A DNA stretch of 64,000 nt, from positions 94,355,434-94,419,433 of the forward strand of contig OY754331.1 of the NCBI GenBank assembly GCA_963573305.1. The letters run 5' to 3'. The position numbers and the translations under genes are program-made. This document shows, piece by piece, positions 55,501 through 63,164 of this stretch. Within the stretch, counting starts at the first letter, position 1. Every line of letters begins with the position of its first letter. The notes under the pieces were generated by a model. That model saw only the letters and a program-made list of their open reading frames with translations. It had not been told where the DNA came from and ran no database searches. The DNA comes from Pyrrhosoma nymphula (lineage: Eukaryota > Arthropoda > Insecta > Odonata > Coenagrionidae).

Positions 55501-58038
55501 GACTGTCCAACATGGCATATATGGGCTTTAGTTAGGGATGTGCGAGTACTCGAAAATTCGAGTCGAGTCGACTAGTTGGTACTCAACTTGAGTACTTCGA
55601 GTATTTTTGTAAAAGTCGAGTCTACGGAGCCACCGAGGCCAATAGGTTCAGAAATCTGCCAACAGAAAGCACTATCATAGTAGTGTAGCGCAAAGAGGAT
55701 GTCCAGCGCTTTATTCCTCAGACCTTCGCCCCGAGCACTTTCGGCAGTCCAGCGAACGACTACGCGTCCTTGGCCTACCTCTTGCTCTCCCCTCCACCAC
55801 CCCGGGACTCTTTCCCCCCACCCTCGCCTCTGCGATCATCGGAGGGTCAGAGTGAAGTGATATTTTTTTCTCGAGTCAGCATCACATTTCATCAAAAGTA
55901 TAACATTTGACTCATGGCTTTCCCATGCCCTTACTTCTCAGGTGGCTTCCACCAGTATTGGGGGGGGGGAGTTGTTGCCCGCCATTATGTAAGACGATGT
56001 GAATAATATACACACCTCTCAAGGCGTGAACCATTTCGCACTTCTTCATTGGCGGTTTGCTGCGATGGCAGCGCCAAGGCCAACCTGGGCCTCCGATTCA
56101 GCCGACTTCTTAGTCTTTCCGCTCTCCCCCCACCCCTTATGACACCAGACACTTTTTTCAGGTTTGCTTCGGGAGGACGGAGGTAAATCATTCCGTGATG
56201 AGCACAAGCTGACAGTGCCTTCCCCCTCTCGGCTTGTATTTCGGCTTGGGTGATTCTTTGACACCACCCGGGATCACCCGGGGGTCGCATCCTGCTGCTC
56301 CGAGGCTCCCTTACTCAAAGAGCATTGACAGCTAATTCCCCCACGTGCCCCTCTCACACCTCCCTATGCCACCCTCTCGCTTAGGATGAGAAAACATCAC
56401 CGCTAATTTTTGGACGTGAAGAAATTTATGAGCGTGTGACACATTCTGCGAGAACGATATGGGATTCATGCGAGAAGTTCACTCCTTCACCTTATGTAAA
56501 CAATGAATATTGCCATTATCAATTTGCTATGTTCATTGTTTTCTTGCGTCATAATTTTTACGGATGATTTGGAAGAATGGCGAAAGCCAACACTGGGTTG
56601 ATACGGCCGTGGTAGTGGTGAGGTAGATTTTGCACTTCCTCGTGATTTTTCCACAATCTGAAATTACGTTTTGTAGTGCCAGAGAGAGCTTTGAAACGCC
56701 TCGTCACGTCAATAAGACAAGTAACCTACCTAGAGCATCGGAGCATGCGAAGAGAGAATCAGAACTCTGATCTCAAATTAGGTACATTTTCTTTTCAAGG
56801 TGACACATTACCGCAAAGTAATTTCTATTTGAATAACTTTGTCACTCGTAGTACAATGTGTCTGTAAATTATGCAACCTTGTTGATATAAACGAAAAATC
56901 GTACTCGTTATGGCAATACGAGAGAAATAACCACTCCCTACAACCGTCTAACTTTGTATGTTATTATTATGCGACCAACCATTGGTAAAAAATCACTTGC
57001 TACAGCCAGATTCTTGCTATATACCACACTCGTAATGACGGGCTTCTACTGTACCTATTAGGTCAGCTTGTTGTCTAACTTTAATTGCTATGACTATTCT
57101 GGGCTCTTCCTAGGAATTTAGGATATTCAAGTTTTCAACCCAATGCAGTGATTAAATAAAACTGTCGACAAATTCCAAGAGGTTAGTTCATTTCAATTGT
57201 CCTATTGGAATTGTTCAAGACATTAATTTTAATTCATCTCCTAATTCTGTCACAATTACAATAAACATTCCTTATCACCTTTTCCCTTCTAAATCAGGCC
57301 ATATATTCAGAAGAGAAAATGCATTAGGGGATGGGGAAATCAAGAATATGTTGGTGCATGCATTATTATATTGCCTGGTTAGGAAATTGCCATAATTCAT
57401 ACGACTCGGCTCGATACTCGCGAGTAACTACAACTCGGTGCATGCATTATTATATTGCCTGGTTAGGAAATTGCCATAATTCATACGACTCGGCTCGATA
57501 CTCGCGAGTAACTACAACTCGACTCTAGATCAAACAGTACTACTTGCACATCCCCAGCGTTAGATGTATCAAGCAAGAGTAGGTTAATTTGAAAGAGAGA
57601 ATAGGAGATAAACAGGAAAGCAAATTGAACAAAAGACTAAAGCATAATATAGTATTTGCACGAATCTAAGAATCCCCCCTTTTTTGGAAATCCACAATGG
57701 GAAATAGACATGGATTTTGCTTCTGATTGTAAGACGAAACCACTTCTCTTCGGAAGCCCAGAAGGGAAAAAAACTTCTTATGTTCGTGAAAATATGGTAA
57801 ATGGCTTTGAGGTTAATAGTTTGGTCCTATTTTATTGAAAATTATAATATTTTCTGAATTAAAATGTGTAATATCTTAACTGATAACCTCCAGATTCAAA
57901 ACTGCTTTGCAGAAGTTTTTTGCTAAGCGTTTAAAAGTGCCAGTATTCTTCGAGAGGAATTTTAAGACATCTCACCTTCAAATACAGGTTGTACCTGCCC
58001 CTGCATCCAAAGGACCTGATTTAAAAGAGGCTTTTGAG
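30586..58038 (+). CDS. CWF19L1: CWF19-like protein 1 (Drn1/Cwf19 family), 3' end beyond window
   Basis: Ten exons: 30586-30605, 30738-30898, 31030-31131, 31329-31588, 38007-38119, 41144-41372, 45752-45872, 50431-50498, 51078-51193 and 57894-58038. They join in frame into 445 codons; animal orthologues are about 540. The N-terminal domain resembles a calcineurin-like phosphoesterase ('ILVCGDVDGRF', 'FDFLLCVGNFFG', 'YVLGPNDPRHL'). A linker region follows ('KPRYHFCAMDSIHFERPPYR'). Then comes the CwfJ C-terminal domain 1, HIT-like ('ELCWFCLASPQVEKHLVIS', 'HVLILPVAHHQS', 'VPVFFERNFKTSHLQIQVVP'). CwfJ domain 2 is missing because the gene runs off the window. The yeast homologue Drn1 partners with the debranching enzyme Dbr1 in lariat-intron turnover, so a nuclear post-splicing role is expected. 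Introns reach 6.7 kb because of transposons; one looks U12-type. Confidence 0.93.
33251..33385. mobile_element. Small piggyBac-type MITE
   Basis: The right flank is TTAA (33382-33385). The left flank is gtaa (33251-33254), a one-base decay of TTAA. The ends are complementary: left CCCTTTAACGCC, right in reverse CCTTTAAACACC. The interior repeats 'aagtgcca' motifs. 135 bp, with no coding capacity. Confidence 0.45.
33858..37137 (-). mobile_element. DNA transposon with ~186-bp terminal inverted repeats, superfamily not assigned
   Basis: The left TIR (33858-34043) begins AGGGGTGATCGTCAAAAACT. The right TIR (36952-37137), read in reverse, begins AGGGGTAATCGTCAAAAACT, and the match continues with few mismatches for about 186 bp through 'caaggggcttggggtcag' and 'gtttaacaattttaggcaa'. 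No clear target duplication is visible next to the ends. Inside, on the minus strand, is a broken transposase-like gene (36414 down to 34228). The size (3.3 kb), long TIRs and single gene fit a cut-and-paste DNA transposon. I know this protein type only as a widespread, uncharacterised transposon-like family of insects and cnidarians. Confidence 0.8.
34228..36414 (-). pseudogene. Broken transposase-like gene of the long-TIR element
   Basis: At least four minus-strand blocks in order, in different frames. 36414-36100 starts 'MFSREEMNSKRKRTREDL' and contains 'IPTVSKGRVVNLI'. 35492-35169 contains 'VGCDGTVVNTGKDCGIIR' and 'LNKPMQWFICLL'. 34938-34672 contains 'CHARWVTTATRILCLWLS'. 34530-34228 contains 'FPQVPVHTQSVERHVRLV' and 'ASAAVYGRDNR'. 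The 'GCDGT.VNTG...NKPMQWFICLL' and 'HTQSVER.V.LV' blocks are typical of a recurrent transposon protein family. Stops and frameshifts separate the blocks, so no full protein is made. I cannot point to a DDE triad with confidence. Confidence 0.7.
37661..37804. repeat. Foldback element
   Basis: The left arm 'tgaaacaaaaataactttg' and 'cactatggttttatt' pairs with the right arm 'aataaaaccaaagtaaaa' and 'atagttgttattgtttca', about 40 bp each, around a loop with 'catcctctggtgacatcc'. It resembles the layout of the 15833-15997 hairpin but I cannot prove it is the same family. Confidence 0.65.
38007..38119 (+). CDS. CWF19L1: CWF19L1 exon 5
   Basis: After ttgcag, codons read 'VNNEPRGSKLISWLATQVK' and 'PRYHFCAMDSIHFERPPY', ending phase 2 with AG|gtaaac. 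'KPRYHF' and 'ERPPYR' are strongly conserved in the family and fix both identity and frame. Confidence 0.92.
38200..40262 (+). mobile_element. Degraded non-LTR retrotransposon (RTE-like LINE)
   Basis: Plus-strand blocks follow the order of an ORF2: endonuclease-like at 38426-38640 ('RIYLQYSERIVMLGS', 'VVVQVYMPTSYYED'), reverse transcriptase at 38820-39240 ('RKASGVDKIPLEFLKHAG', 'LDEDQFSFRQRRGRREAI'), then the C-terminal region at 39661-39960 ('FCYLGSRITSDGRSKKD', 'SMLLYGSEAWKITAAERKR') and a tail near 40139-40240 ('IMKDVLVNNYVGMKQLVE', 'EWRAAKTN'). Stops and frameshifts split it. A tRNA-derived SINE interrupts it at 38650-38762. It lies in CWF19L1 intron 5. The clade assignment is tentative. 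Confidence 0.72.
38645..38798 (-). repeat. tRNA-derived SINE inserted in the LINE
   Basis: On the minus strand, the A box TAGCTTACCTGG and a canonical B box GGTTCGAATCC (within the plus-strand ggattcgaacctgg at 38683-38697) define a tRNA-like head. It breaks the LINE between its endonuclease and reverse transcriptase blocks. At its outer edge a 19-bp unit 'gattatttggtggcttggt' occurs twice in tandem (38762-38798). Same family as the copy at 27838. Confidence 0.72.
40263..41143 (+). other. Distal part of CWF19L1 intron 5
   Basis: No exon. The segment around 40455-40495 ('gctgccaattatctaacctg') resembles 55065-55110 ('gcagccaattaccttacccg'), so both may be ends of a shared repeat. The 177-codon minus-strand frame (40809-41342) overlaps the real exon 6 in antisense and is a shadow. 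Confidence 0.4.
41144..41372 (+). CDS. CWF19L1: CWF19L1 exon 6
   Basis: After ttgctttcag, in phase 2, it encodes 'HATRFIALAGVGNSQKMK' and 'WLYAFSLTPLDKMDTSEL', ending TCA|gtgagt in phase 0. 'TRFI.LA.VGN..K.KWLYAF...P' is a hallmark of CWF19L1. Confidence 0.93.
41530..42505. mobile_element. Tigger-type MITE with 25-bp perfect TIRs and iterated subterminal motif
   Basis: The termini CAGGCAGTCCTCGACTTTCG at 41530 and its reverse complement ending at 42505 extend to 25 identical bases, flanked by TA (41528-41529 and 42506-42507). The 13-bp motif gtacgaaagtcga is repeated near both ends (three times on the left counting the inverted terminal copy, and at least two complete times on the right). 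976 bp with no transposase, so non-autonomous. It is in CWF19L1 intron 6. Confidence 0.82.
42550..44360 (-). mobile_element. CR1/Jockey-like LINE with internal deletion
   Basis: Minus strand. An ORF1-like region starts at ATG 44342 ('MATDSDRCNSCSELFE'), breaks, then continues at 44274-43495 with a Cys-rich zinc-finger-like start ('FRCTNLNKSC', 'YRCKNCEALLYCHF') and a polar tail. It is followed at once by the C-terminal end of ORF2 (43415-43098 'IYHAHIYSRLKYGILAWVT'; 43108-42902 'LQKWAVRIVCKAKKQATC', 'LQILPLPCIYIYYPVMF'). The endonuclease and most of the reverse transcriptase are absent. The 3' end has AATAAATTTATTTATTTTAT, a typical simple-repeat LINE tail. Confidence 0.72.
44361..45751 (+). 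other. Distal part of CWF19L1 intron 6
   Basis: AT-rich with no exon. The stretch 45410-45670 begins 'agcccttttgctgcatctgg' and ends 'ggtgaaagggttaac', loosely like the CCYTT ends of TTAA MITEs, but I could not confirm both termini. The acceptor of exon 7 has a strong pyrimidine tract (45733-45748). Confidence 0.35.
45752..45872 (+). CDS. CWF19L1: CWF19L1 exon 7
   Basis: It encodes 'EQPTQFFFDMNPGRRKKRP' and 'EGGFEKKRQLVGNQ' and ends CAAG|gtattt in phase 1. The 'QFFFDM....RKRP' segment before the CwfJ domain is a conserved family block. A minus-strand frame here is an antisense shadow. Confidence 0.9.
45873..50430 (+). other. CWF19L1 intron 7 (4.6 kb)
   Basis: It holds a Tigger-like element at 46440-49290. 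The flanks 45873-46437 and 49293-50430 hold nothing recognisable. The pyrimidine- and proline-rich minus frame at 49597-49863 looks non-coding. Confidence 0.5.
46440..49290. mobile_element. Non-autonomous Tigger-like element (2.85 kb)
   Basis: The left end CAGTAGAAACTTGAAAATAC and the right end in reverse, CAGTAGAAACTCGAAATTAC, are flanked by TA (46438-46439 and 49291-49292). The subterminal regions repeat 'ttacgaa' and 'cggtcccg' motifs on both sides. No transposase is readable. The interior is unusually GC-rich in places (47510-47660) and shares blocks with the hAT-like element at 55533-57556. A Tigger-style terminus ('cagtaagtcctcgactaacg' at about 46834) suggests a nested older piece. Confidence 0.72.
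50431..50498 (+). CDS. CWF19L1: CWF19L1 exon 8: start of CwfJ domain 1
   Basis: After ttgtttcag it encodes 'ELCWFCLASPQVEKHLVIS' and 'IGTE', ending GAG|gtaagt in phase 0. The C-W-F-C pair and 'SP.VEKHLV.S.G' are diagnostic of the CwfJ C-terminal domain 1. Confidence 0.95.
50499..51077 (+). other. CWF19L1 intron 8 (579 bp)
   Basis: Ordinary gtaagt donor and ctctcag acceptor. No internal feature is seen. Confidence 0.55.
51078..51193 (+). CDS. CWF19L1: CWF19L1 exon 9: HIT-like core
   Basis: It encodes 'AYLALAKGGLVPDHVLILP', 'VAHHQSASAAPESVRKEIK' and the first two bases of a Gln codon. 'GGL..DHV.ILP..HHQS' matches the HIT-like histidine motif of CwfJ domain 1. The exon ends AAACA|GTATCCTTT, an unusual donor of minor-spliceosome type. 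Confidence 0.93.
53030..53951. repeat. Inverted pair of tRNA-derived SINE arms (~250 bp each)
   Basis: 53084-53338 is the reverse complement of 53700-53951, with few mismatches: 'taatgagtcgcttacagggt' pairs with 'accctgtaagcgactcatta'. The left copy has a full tRNA-like promoter: an A-box-like GTGGCCCATCGGATAAGGCA (53041-53060) and a B-box-like 'aagttcgatccccac' (53085-53099). The right copy starts at the same B box. Two opposed copies of one SINE, or one foldback built from it, would explain this. Confidence 0.68.
53345..53690 (+). repeat. Second tRNA-derived SINE in the loop of the inverted pair
   Basis: The A-box-like 'tggagtggttaggtagtgta' (53363-53382) and a B-box-like 'aggtacgaatttcc' (53409-53422) precede a body with 'gggacgttaaaccgtggtcc' (53494-53513). 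This layout is common in arthropod tRNA SINEs. It lies between the two arms, so it is either an insertion or the shared original body. Confidence 0.5.
54429..55162. other. Unassigned intron DNA
   Basis: No exon. A hydrophobic open frame at 54648-54959 has no recognisable domain. At 55079-55100 the 10-mer acccggtgtg is directly repeated, in a segment that resembles 40455-40495. Confidence 0.3.
55163..55315. repeat. Foldback element
   Basis: The left arm 'gatgttggttcttccgattt' with 'ctggaatttccgccgtgtg' pairs with the right arm 'ccacatggtggaaatccc' and 'agaaatcgggagaatcaaca'. About 40 bp of imperfect stem. Confidence 0.62.
55525..57564. mobile_element. Non-autonomous hAT-like element
   Basis: The left end TAGGGATGTGCGAGTACTCG starts at 55533, and the right end ...AGTACTACTTGCACATCCCC(A) ends at 57556. 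The 8-bp flanks gctttagt (55525-55532) and gcgttaga (57557-57564) agree at 6 of 8 bases, consistent with an aged hAT target duplication. The subterminal regions are rich in 'gagtcgagtcga' and 'ctcgcgagta' motifs. No hAT transposase is seen. The middle shares blocks with the Tigger at 46440. Confidence 0.68.
57353..57520. repeat. Perfect 84-bp tandem duplication near the hAT-like end
   Basis: 57353-57436 and 57437-57520 are identical over all 84 bases, each beginning ggtgcatgcattattatatt. Identity implies a very recent duplication or an assembly error. Confidence 0.9.
57894..58038 (+). CDS. CWF19L1: CWF19L1 exon 10 (last in window)
   Basis: In phase 2 after the U12-type acceptor it encodes 'FKTALQKFFAKRLKVPVFFE', 'RNFKTSHLQIQVVPAPASK' and 'GPDLKEAFE', ending GAG|gtattg in phase 0. 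'FFERN.K..HLQ.QV.P' is the conserved end of CwfJ domain 1. CwfJ domain 2 is expected beyond 64000. Confidence 0.93.
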
Positions 58039-58536
58039 GTATTGTTTTATCTGTAAATAGCTAATTAGGTACCTTCTACTTAATAGGGTCATTTCCAACG
58101 TAAATCAATTGCATTGTTGTGTAGTACATTGTTTCTTTTTTCAGTCAATGCCAGTTAGTAAAATGGAAACATCTATAGTATAACCTCGATCTATCGTTCT
58201 TGCATTGATCCTTTTCCCGCTTCTATCGTTCGCCGTCTTTGGTCCCGATTGTATTTCCATGCAGATAACGTTATTAATTCCTGCATCCATCTTTCCCCGA
58301 AGTATCATTTTCCTGATTCGATCATTTCCAAATCACGGTCCTCACATCGCATTACCCGCATTCATTGTTTGAAAAAGATGAAACCAAAAATTTACACCGG
58401 AGTAAGAAACGGACAAACTTCATATTATACTTGTTCTGTAGATTTTTGCCAATTAAAAACTTAAGCAAAATTAACTGACGTTCCACTAATGCGCCCCTCT
58501 GTGGGTGGGGGCCTTTCCACGGAAAGGGTCAGGAAG

Positions 58537-60888
58537 GTCTAAGGCAGGGCTGCTGCCAGTCTGTGACCTGAATAATAGTGACTTTAGTGAATTTTCCTTG
58601 GTGAAATAGTAACCAAATAGTGACCAAAAACGATCAACAATTAACCTAAAAGTGACCAAAAATAGAGACTTTTGCCCACCAAGCACTAATAAACCTTTCC
58701 TACTTTCAGAATTAGGACATGGGAGTAATAGGAGGGACAAAAACAGGACTACTTTGGTTAAATACATACGTTAATTGAACATATTAACATTTAAAATCGA
58801 GAAAAAATACAAATTTTCGTTTTCGAAAATAAAATTAAATGAAATGAAATGAAACATTGCATGAAAAGAATTCTTTTTCAAAAATAAACATTGTCAGTCT
58901 TTCAATATCATGACTAGCATGAGGAAGGAACTACTCATCACTACAGATTGTTCTTCCATCTTTTCTTTTGCTCAAATGTCAAATCTGATGAGGTCAGATT
59001 TTCTTTTTTGTACTGCTTTTTCGACAGCAGTGGCATGCTTATGAGTAGTTGCTGCATCTCTGCGAATGGCAGCTGCACCTTCCAACATCGCCTGGGCAAG
59101 GGCGATATCTTCAATGTTCTTCTTAGCAATGGCGTTCTTAATGTGCATATTGGCTTCATCAAATAGTCTGTCTGCCCTAGCAGACGCACGCTCCTCTTCC
59201 TCTCGCAATCCTCCAAAGCTTTTCCTCTTTTTCCACAATAGTGTTCCTGTTTTTCTCCATCTGTTCTGCTTTTTCCTTCTCTTCTTCCAGTCTTTCTACA
59301 TCTTCTTTCGGGCTTCCTCTTCTTTTTTCTTCCTCTCTTCTCCCAAGTAAGCTTTGTAATTTTGATTAGCACAGGGTGCACTTGCAAGAAGTATTTTGGT
59401 AATAGGTACTAGAAATGGCTTAATGCCATACTCGTGTAGCACACTCTTGACTACCATGTACGCTTTAAGAGTGCGTTCAGACAGCAGTTCTGTCATATGT
59501 TATAATCCTCTCTGACTTTGAGAAGTCCCTCTCGACATCAGCCTGCCCGAAAGAGAGAGACAGGACAGCTTTCACCAACTTCAAGACAGTAGGGTACTTC
59601 AAGTCACCAGAGGCTAAAGTGCGCATGGCTAAAAACTGACCCCTGCACTGATCATATGGTCATTCCTAGAGCCATCTTCATCCTTCTCCAGCTGCAAGAG
59701 CTTCCACTCATCAACTAGTCAGTGTGAAGCGATTGGCTATGGCATCGCTTTAGCCACCCGCACTATGTCCCCTATGCTGTTCTATAAAGTTCTCTCCTCT
59801 GGACGCAGCTCTTCAAGAAAGAATGCGTAGATTTGAAGGAACTTTTTTCCAGGATATACTTGCACACCTCCACATAGTGCTTGCGAGCATGGTCAAGGAA
59901 TAACAATTTCTTGTTTTCGCTGATCTTTGATTGGTTCAGGGCTGCCCGAATGTCTTCCCCCACAACGACATCAGCAGCTGAAAGAAGATTCTCAGGCTTG
60001 AAGACCTCTCCTAAGTTCAACGATTTCTTGCAAGCTCTACCAATCAGAATTTGGATTAGTGTAGACAGCTCGGGAGTGCAGCAGGTGAACTTGCGGCTCC
60101 TCCCGCTTCAGCTGGAAGAACCTGGTGAAATGTGTAAGCATGTGCACACGAAGGCCTGGCTTAAGGCCACGGGAAAAAATATTGTTTTACTATGTTTAAC
60201 TGGTGAATAGGTTGAATAAACATGAGAAGAGCAGAGGTTGGAGTTTTTGACACTCTATTTGAAGATTTGAGGTGTGATTACACAAAGTTTTTCTATTATT
60301 TTTGAATGTCTATTTCGTCATTGAACCATAGAGCAGGTATTGCATCCACCAAAGAAATGAGTAAATCATTATCGATGATTTCACTCATCTTCCAAAATTA
60401 GGCGCACCACGAAAAACTCTCAAGAATGTCTAGGATGCTTCCACACGATAGAAAATGCACCCTATTGTGCAAGTCTCTGTTTGGTAACGTTAGCCACTGA
60501 CTGGCTTGTGGCAGTAAAACTACCGCTCAAAGTAGTGGCAGTGCACGCCACCTTGGCGGCAAATCCACCGATCGATTTTTCTACAGCCTAGTGTGTAGGC
60601 TCCCAATGGTTTCTTCGCACCACTACTGGATCGATGGTGATGGAAAAAAAGCCGCGTCGGTGAAATTCGCCTCATGTGTAAAGGGCCTGCCTATCCGTCT
60701 TCCCCTAACGTGCAAAACGAATATCGTTCAGGGTCGCAGAGCAGTTTCGCACCATCGCAACGGAATTAAAATATGATGAACTGATATTTATGACCAAAAA
60801 GTGACTATTAGTGACCTCTGCAGTAAAATAGTAAATTTAAGTGACCTAATTTTAAAAAAGATGACCTGGTAGCAGCCCTGGCCTAAGG
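58537..60888 (-). mobile_element. hAT transposon nested in the Tigger
   Basis: The ends CAGGGCTGCTGCCAG (58545) and, in reverse, CAGGGCTGCTACCAG (60880) are near-perfect TIRs. The flanking octamers gtctaagg (58537-58544) and gcctaagg (60881-60888) agree at 7 of 8, the hAT target-site length. 2,336 bp. The subterminal regions repeat 'agtgacc' motifs on both sides. A broken minus-strand transposase lies inside. Confidence 0.85.
58972..60020 (-). pseudogene. Broken hAT transposase, C-terminal part
   Basis: Minus-strand blocks in order: 60020-59772 ('HARKHYVEVCKYILEKSSF'), then about 59548-59500 'QADVERDFSKSERIIT', 59496-59296 ('MTELLSERTLKAYMVVKSVL', 'GIKPFLVPITKILLASA') and a Glu/Lys coiled coil with 'IAKKNIEDIALAQAMLEGAA' (59238-58972). 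The 'ADVER.FS..' block followed by 'TL.AYM.VKSVL' is the hAT dimerisation region in this lineage. Stops and frameshifts separate the blocks, so it is non-functional. Confidence 0.72.
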
Positions 60889-61205
60889 TTTTCTACCTGT
60901 CCTGTCCCTCCCCGCGAAAAACAGGGTCTGGCCTCCTTCCCGCATGCAGTGGAAGACTTACAATCTAGCAGCCACAGCTGAGGGGTGAATAAAGAATTTA
61001 CATTGTATTATTTGCTTTCTCGTTTAGAATAACACACAATCTGTCACGCGTTGCACTTGGTAGTCTGCTCCACACCTACGATGTGTCGTTTCTAAACCTC
61101 ACTGTGTTGCTAGTGGTTCTGCACTTTTCATGTGAGACGTTTGCATAAATTTACTGCTGAAAGTTTTCAATTTTGTATCAGTGTTATTTCACACTAATTG
61201 TTCTT

Positions 61206-61686
61206 CGGACTATGGCCCATATGAATAAGCAAGTGAGAACTTTACAAGATCGCATGAAAATAATAGAAGAAATAGAGAGGAATCCGGGGCAGAAACGTGT
61301 GGACATAGCGAAACACTTGGGGATGTCCACAAGTACATTGAATTCAATTTTTGCCAAGAAGGACGACATCAGGGAACAAATAAAAATGTGGCAACGCATC
61401 TAAGAAGCGAAAAACTGGCCAAGAGTCAATGTTTGCAGAATTAGAGACAGTGCTCTTCAATTGGTACCAGCAGGCACGGGCGTCCAACATCCCAAATGAT
61501 GGGGTTACCCTTAGGGAAAAGGCAAAAATGATTGCCACTCAGTTAAACATTGACAATTTTAGTGCACCCAATGGCTGGATATGTCGATATAAAAATCGAC
61601 ACGGACTGGTTGATAAGAAGCTCTCAGGAGAGAGTGCTCATGTAAGTGCAGAAACTACAGAAGTGTGGCTGGAAAATCTGCCATAG
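61206..61686 (+). pseudogene. Tigger transposase N-terminus (CENP-B-like HTH domains), broken
   Basis: 61212-61403 encodes 'MAHMNKQVRTLQDRMKIIEE' and 'KRVDIAKHLGMSTSTLNSI', a psq/CENP-B N-terminal helix-turn-helix. After a frameshift, 61429-61686 encodes 'LETVLFNWYQQARASNIP', 'FSAPNGWICRYKNRHGLVD' and 'AETTEVWLENLP', the second (Tc5-type) DNA-binding domain. A stop follows, and the DDE catalytic domain is not recognisable downstream. Together these domains bind the element's ends. Confidence 0.82.
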
Positions 61687-63164
61687 CTTTTAGAGGGCTA
61701 CTAACCATTCGACATTCGTTTTTTATTTACTATGAGTGACGTTGCGTTTCTCCCAATTACCTGTCTCACCCAATTCTTGTCACCAGTGCATTATTTCAAA
61801 TGTTATGGGCTTAAATGGGGGAGGGGCTGTGGAAAGGGAGGGAGGTGGGGTTTGTCGTCATGTGATTCGCGGAACCAACCAGAGGGCAGTGGCTGGTATC
61901 CTCGGCAATTCAGTCACTTTCTGACCTTCGGGCGTCAAGTAAGTGCGGCCAAACCCTACGTGCTCTTTCTTTTTTCTGTTTTTCATTTCGTGTTTATCCA
62001 GTGAAAGTAGGTATTTATGTCTATTAATTTTCCGGAAGTATTTATTTCTGAACCCAAATCCGAAACTGTACAAAATAGGTGTTTTAAGACAGCTGAAGGT
62101 AACGCAGATGTTTCAACCATTAGTTTGTCATAGTGGAAGTCCTGCGAGCGTGGGCTAAATTCCTTCTCTTCCGTTGTCTGACGTGGGCTTGCATTGGCAG
62201 AAATGGTTTTTTTGTATTTTAGGCACCGTGAACCGTCAAAATTATTTATTCTTTTGAAATTGGTGTTCATTTAGTAATGCCAAGCCGAACTCCAACCGCC
62301 GGTATTGGACTTCCTCATTTTAACCCGATTGCCCGCTAACTTTTGCCTCTCTGAACCAGATGGTGATAACCTGCTACACCTCTCTTACTCTATGCCTCGT
62401 GAGTTACACGATTGATCCAGATAAACAAGAGTACACTTGGTAACATCAAGCTTGCTCCGTCTTTCATGGGCGGCACTCCTCCATCAGTGGAGCACCATGG
62501 AAAGCGTGACAAAAGATTAAATCCTCCCCCACAAATTTTAGGCACTTCTCACCCTCAAGGATATTTGAAACGAATAAATTTTTATGCATGGATAGGTAGG
62601 TATGCGGGCTTGAGGATCATCTAATAACATGATAATGGACCTTGTTTATTTACTTTTATCATCCGAAACACCATTGGGATATGTAATACTAATAAAACAT
62701 TTTCAACAGTTAGTAGTCAAACAAAAAATTAGAGATGCACTAAGTATTTTCATTAAATTTAAATATTCTCCCACTTAAGAGAAATTCCTTTAAGATTTCC
62801 CTCTACTGTGAAAAGTTACCCTAAAATTCTCGCATTTTCATCTCGATTGAGCTGCTGAGAAATCTTCTCCCACATTGTTCGTTTTCCCGCATCCATCATT
62901 TTTTTGCTCATCCCCTTGAAAAACAATAGATCGAGGTTCTACTGCACTTAGATCTTGTTTTCCAGACATTTGCACTTTTTAACTTATTAAAAAAAAGCTT
63001 TGCGAAGAAACTTGAATAATCCAATATTTTCTCCAAGTGATGTTCATGGTGGCAAAAAAATAAATCCATATATGTATACCTTTTCTTTAAGCCTCTAAAA
63101 AAGACTTAAGAGCTTCACATGCTAGAAAGATGAACTTATTTTTGGGCTCTCTTTAATGACCTGA

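Larger units (their letters stand above)
51194..57893 (+). other. CWF19L1 intron 9, U12-type (6.7 kb)
   Basis: The 5' splice site GTATCCTTT (51194-51202) is an exact match to the GT-class U12 consensus. Near the 3' end, TCTTAAC (57874-57880) matches the U12 branch-point core (CCTTAAC), and its adenosines lie about 14 nt before the AG at 57892-57893, the short spacing typical of minor introns. No pyrimidine tract is present. Joining across it gives the expected 'EIKQFKTALQKFF'. The intron hosts a Tigger (51929-54426) with nested SINEs, a foldback (55163-55315) and a hAT-like element (55533-57556). Confidence 0.85.
58176..62944 (+). mobile_element. Tigger element interrupted by a hAT
   Basis: The left terminus tagtataacctcgatctatc (58176) and the right terminus in reverse, CAGTAGAACCTCGATCTATT (62944), are inverted copies with a single-base decay of the first C. 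The flanking TA is kept on the left (58174-58175) but has become CA on the right. The subterminal 'ttttcccgc' occurs near both ends. The transposase N-terminus survives at 61206-61686. The hAT at 58545-60880 accounts for half of the length. Confidence 0.75.

Noticed and set aside
55985..56290. Arg/Pro-rich minus-strand frame in the hAT-like element
   Set aside because: It has no similarity to hAT transposase; it is an open frame in GC-rich repeat DNA.
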